A stretch of DNA of 14,078 nucleotides from assembly GCA_030668065.1 (NCBI GenBank), contig DAOUUS010000014.1, forward strand, positions 1 to 14,078, in the 5' to 3' direction. Source of the stretch: Candidatus Methanophagales archaeon. GTDB lineage: Archaea > Halobacteriota > Syntropharchaeia > Alkanophagales > Methanospirareceae. Of this stretch, positions 13,968 through 14,078 are shown in pieces (within the stretch, counting starts at the first letter, position 1; each line of letters opens with the position of its first letter). The notes under the pieces are model-generated. The model was not told the origin of the DNA, searched no databases, and saw only the letters and a program-made list of their open reading frames with translations. The translations under genes were made by a program, and so were the position numbers.

Positions 13968-14078
13968 ACCTGGTTCGTCATGACTTGAAACGGTTGGTGG
14001 GGAAAAAACACTTATGCCTAAGCGAGGGGAGATGTCAGTAAGTACATCCTGCTCAATTAGACAAAAATATTAATACTA

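Overview
The window looks like a chromosomal segment of a euryarchaeon with a carbon monoxide dehydrogenase/acetyl-CoA synthase type metabolism, such as a methanogen or an anaerobic methane oxidiser. Evidence: an archaeal-type tyrosyl-tRNA synthetase, ribosomal protein L40e, a CooC-type nickel-insertion ATPase, a THEP1-like NTPase, an archaeal Hsp20 with a long acidic N-terminus, TATA-box promoters and at least one apparently leaderless gene. The exact lineage is inference; no 16S or methanogenesis gene is present.

Layout. 1-4017: plus-strand genes for an SPL-like radical SAM protein, a MATE exporter and a Gfo/Idh/MocA dehydrogenase. A 222-bp nested inverted-repeat element lies between the last two. 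4012-5125 (minus): tRNA-Leu(CAG), a perfect 13-bp hairpin, then tyrS, which converges on the dehydrogenase with a 6-bp overlap. 5243-6196 (plus): a flippase-like membrane protein, convergent with aspartate-semialdehyde dehydrogenase (minus, 6234-7283). 7412-8323 (plus): the 49-codon L40e gene followed after 3 bp by cooC. 8425-9834: an AT-rich GT-C type membrane glycosyltransferase with its own promoter, probably an acquired gene. 9841-11885 (minus): a conserved protein of unknown function, Hsp20 and a THEP1-like NTPase, likely one transcription unit.

From about 11.9 kb to the end the window turns accessory. A non-coding stretch with small hairpins leads into an IS481-like transposase remnant that carries a nonsense codon and lacks its C-terminus. 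Next is a small module: a ribbon-helix-helix regulator whose promoter contains TGTTAC-AGT-GTAACA, and a second GTTAC-N3-GTAAC copy just upstream of the next promoter. That promoter drives a strong Shine-Dalgarno and a one-TM small protein that is readable only through a single-nucleotide frameshift. The module ends at a branched hairpin region (13469-13556). A minus-strand winged-helix-like protein closes the window.

The core genes are mostly independent housekeeping units. The least conventional parts are the RHH/two-operator/small membrane protein module and the nested inverted-repeat element at 2834-3055. No CRISPR array, rRNA or replication origin was seen.
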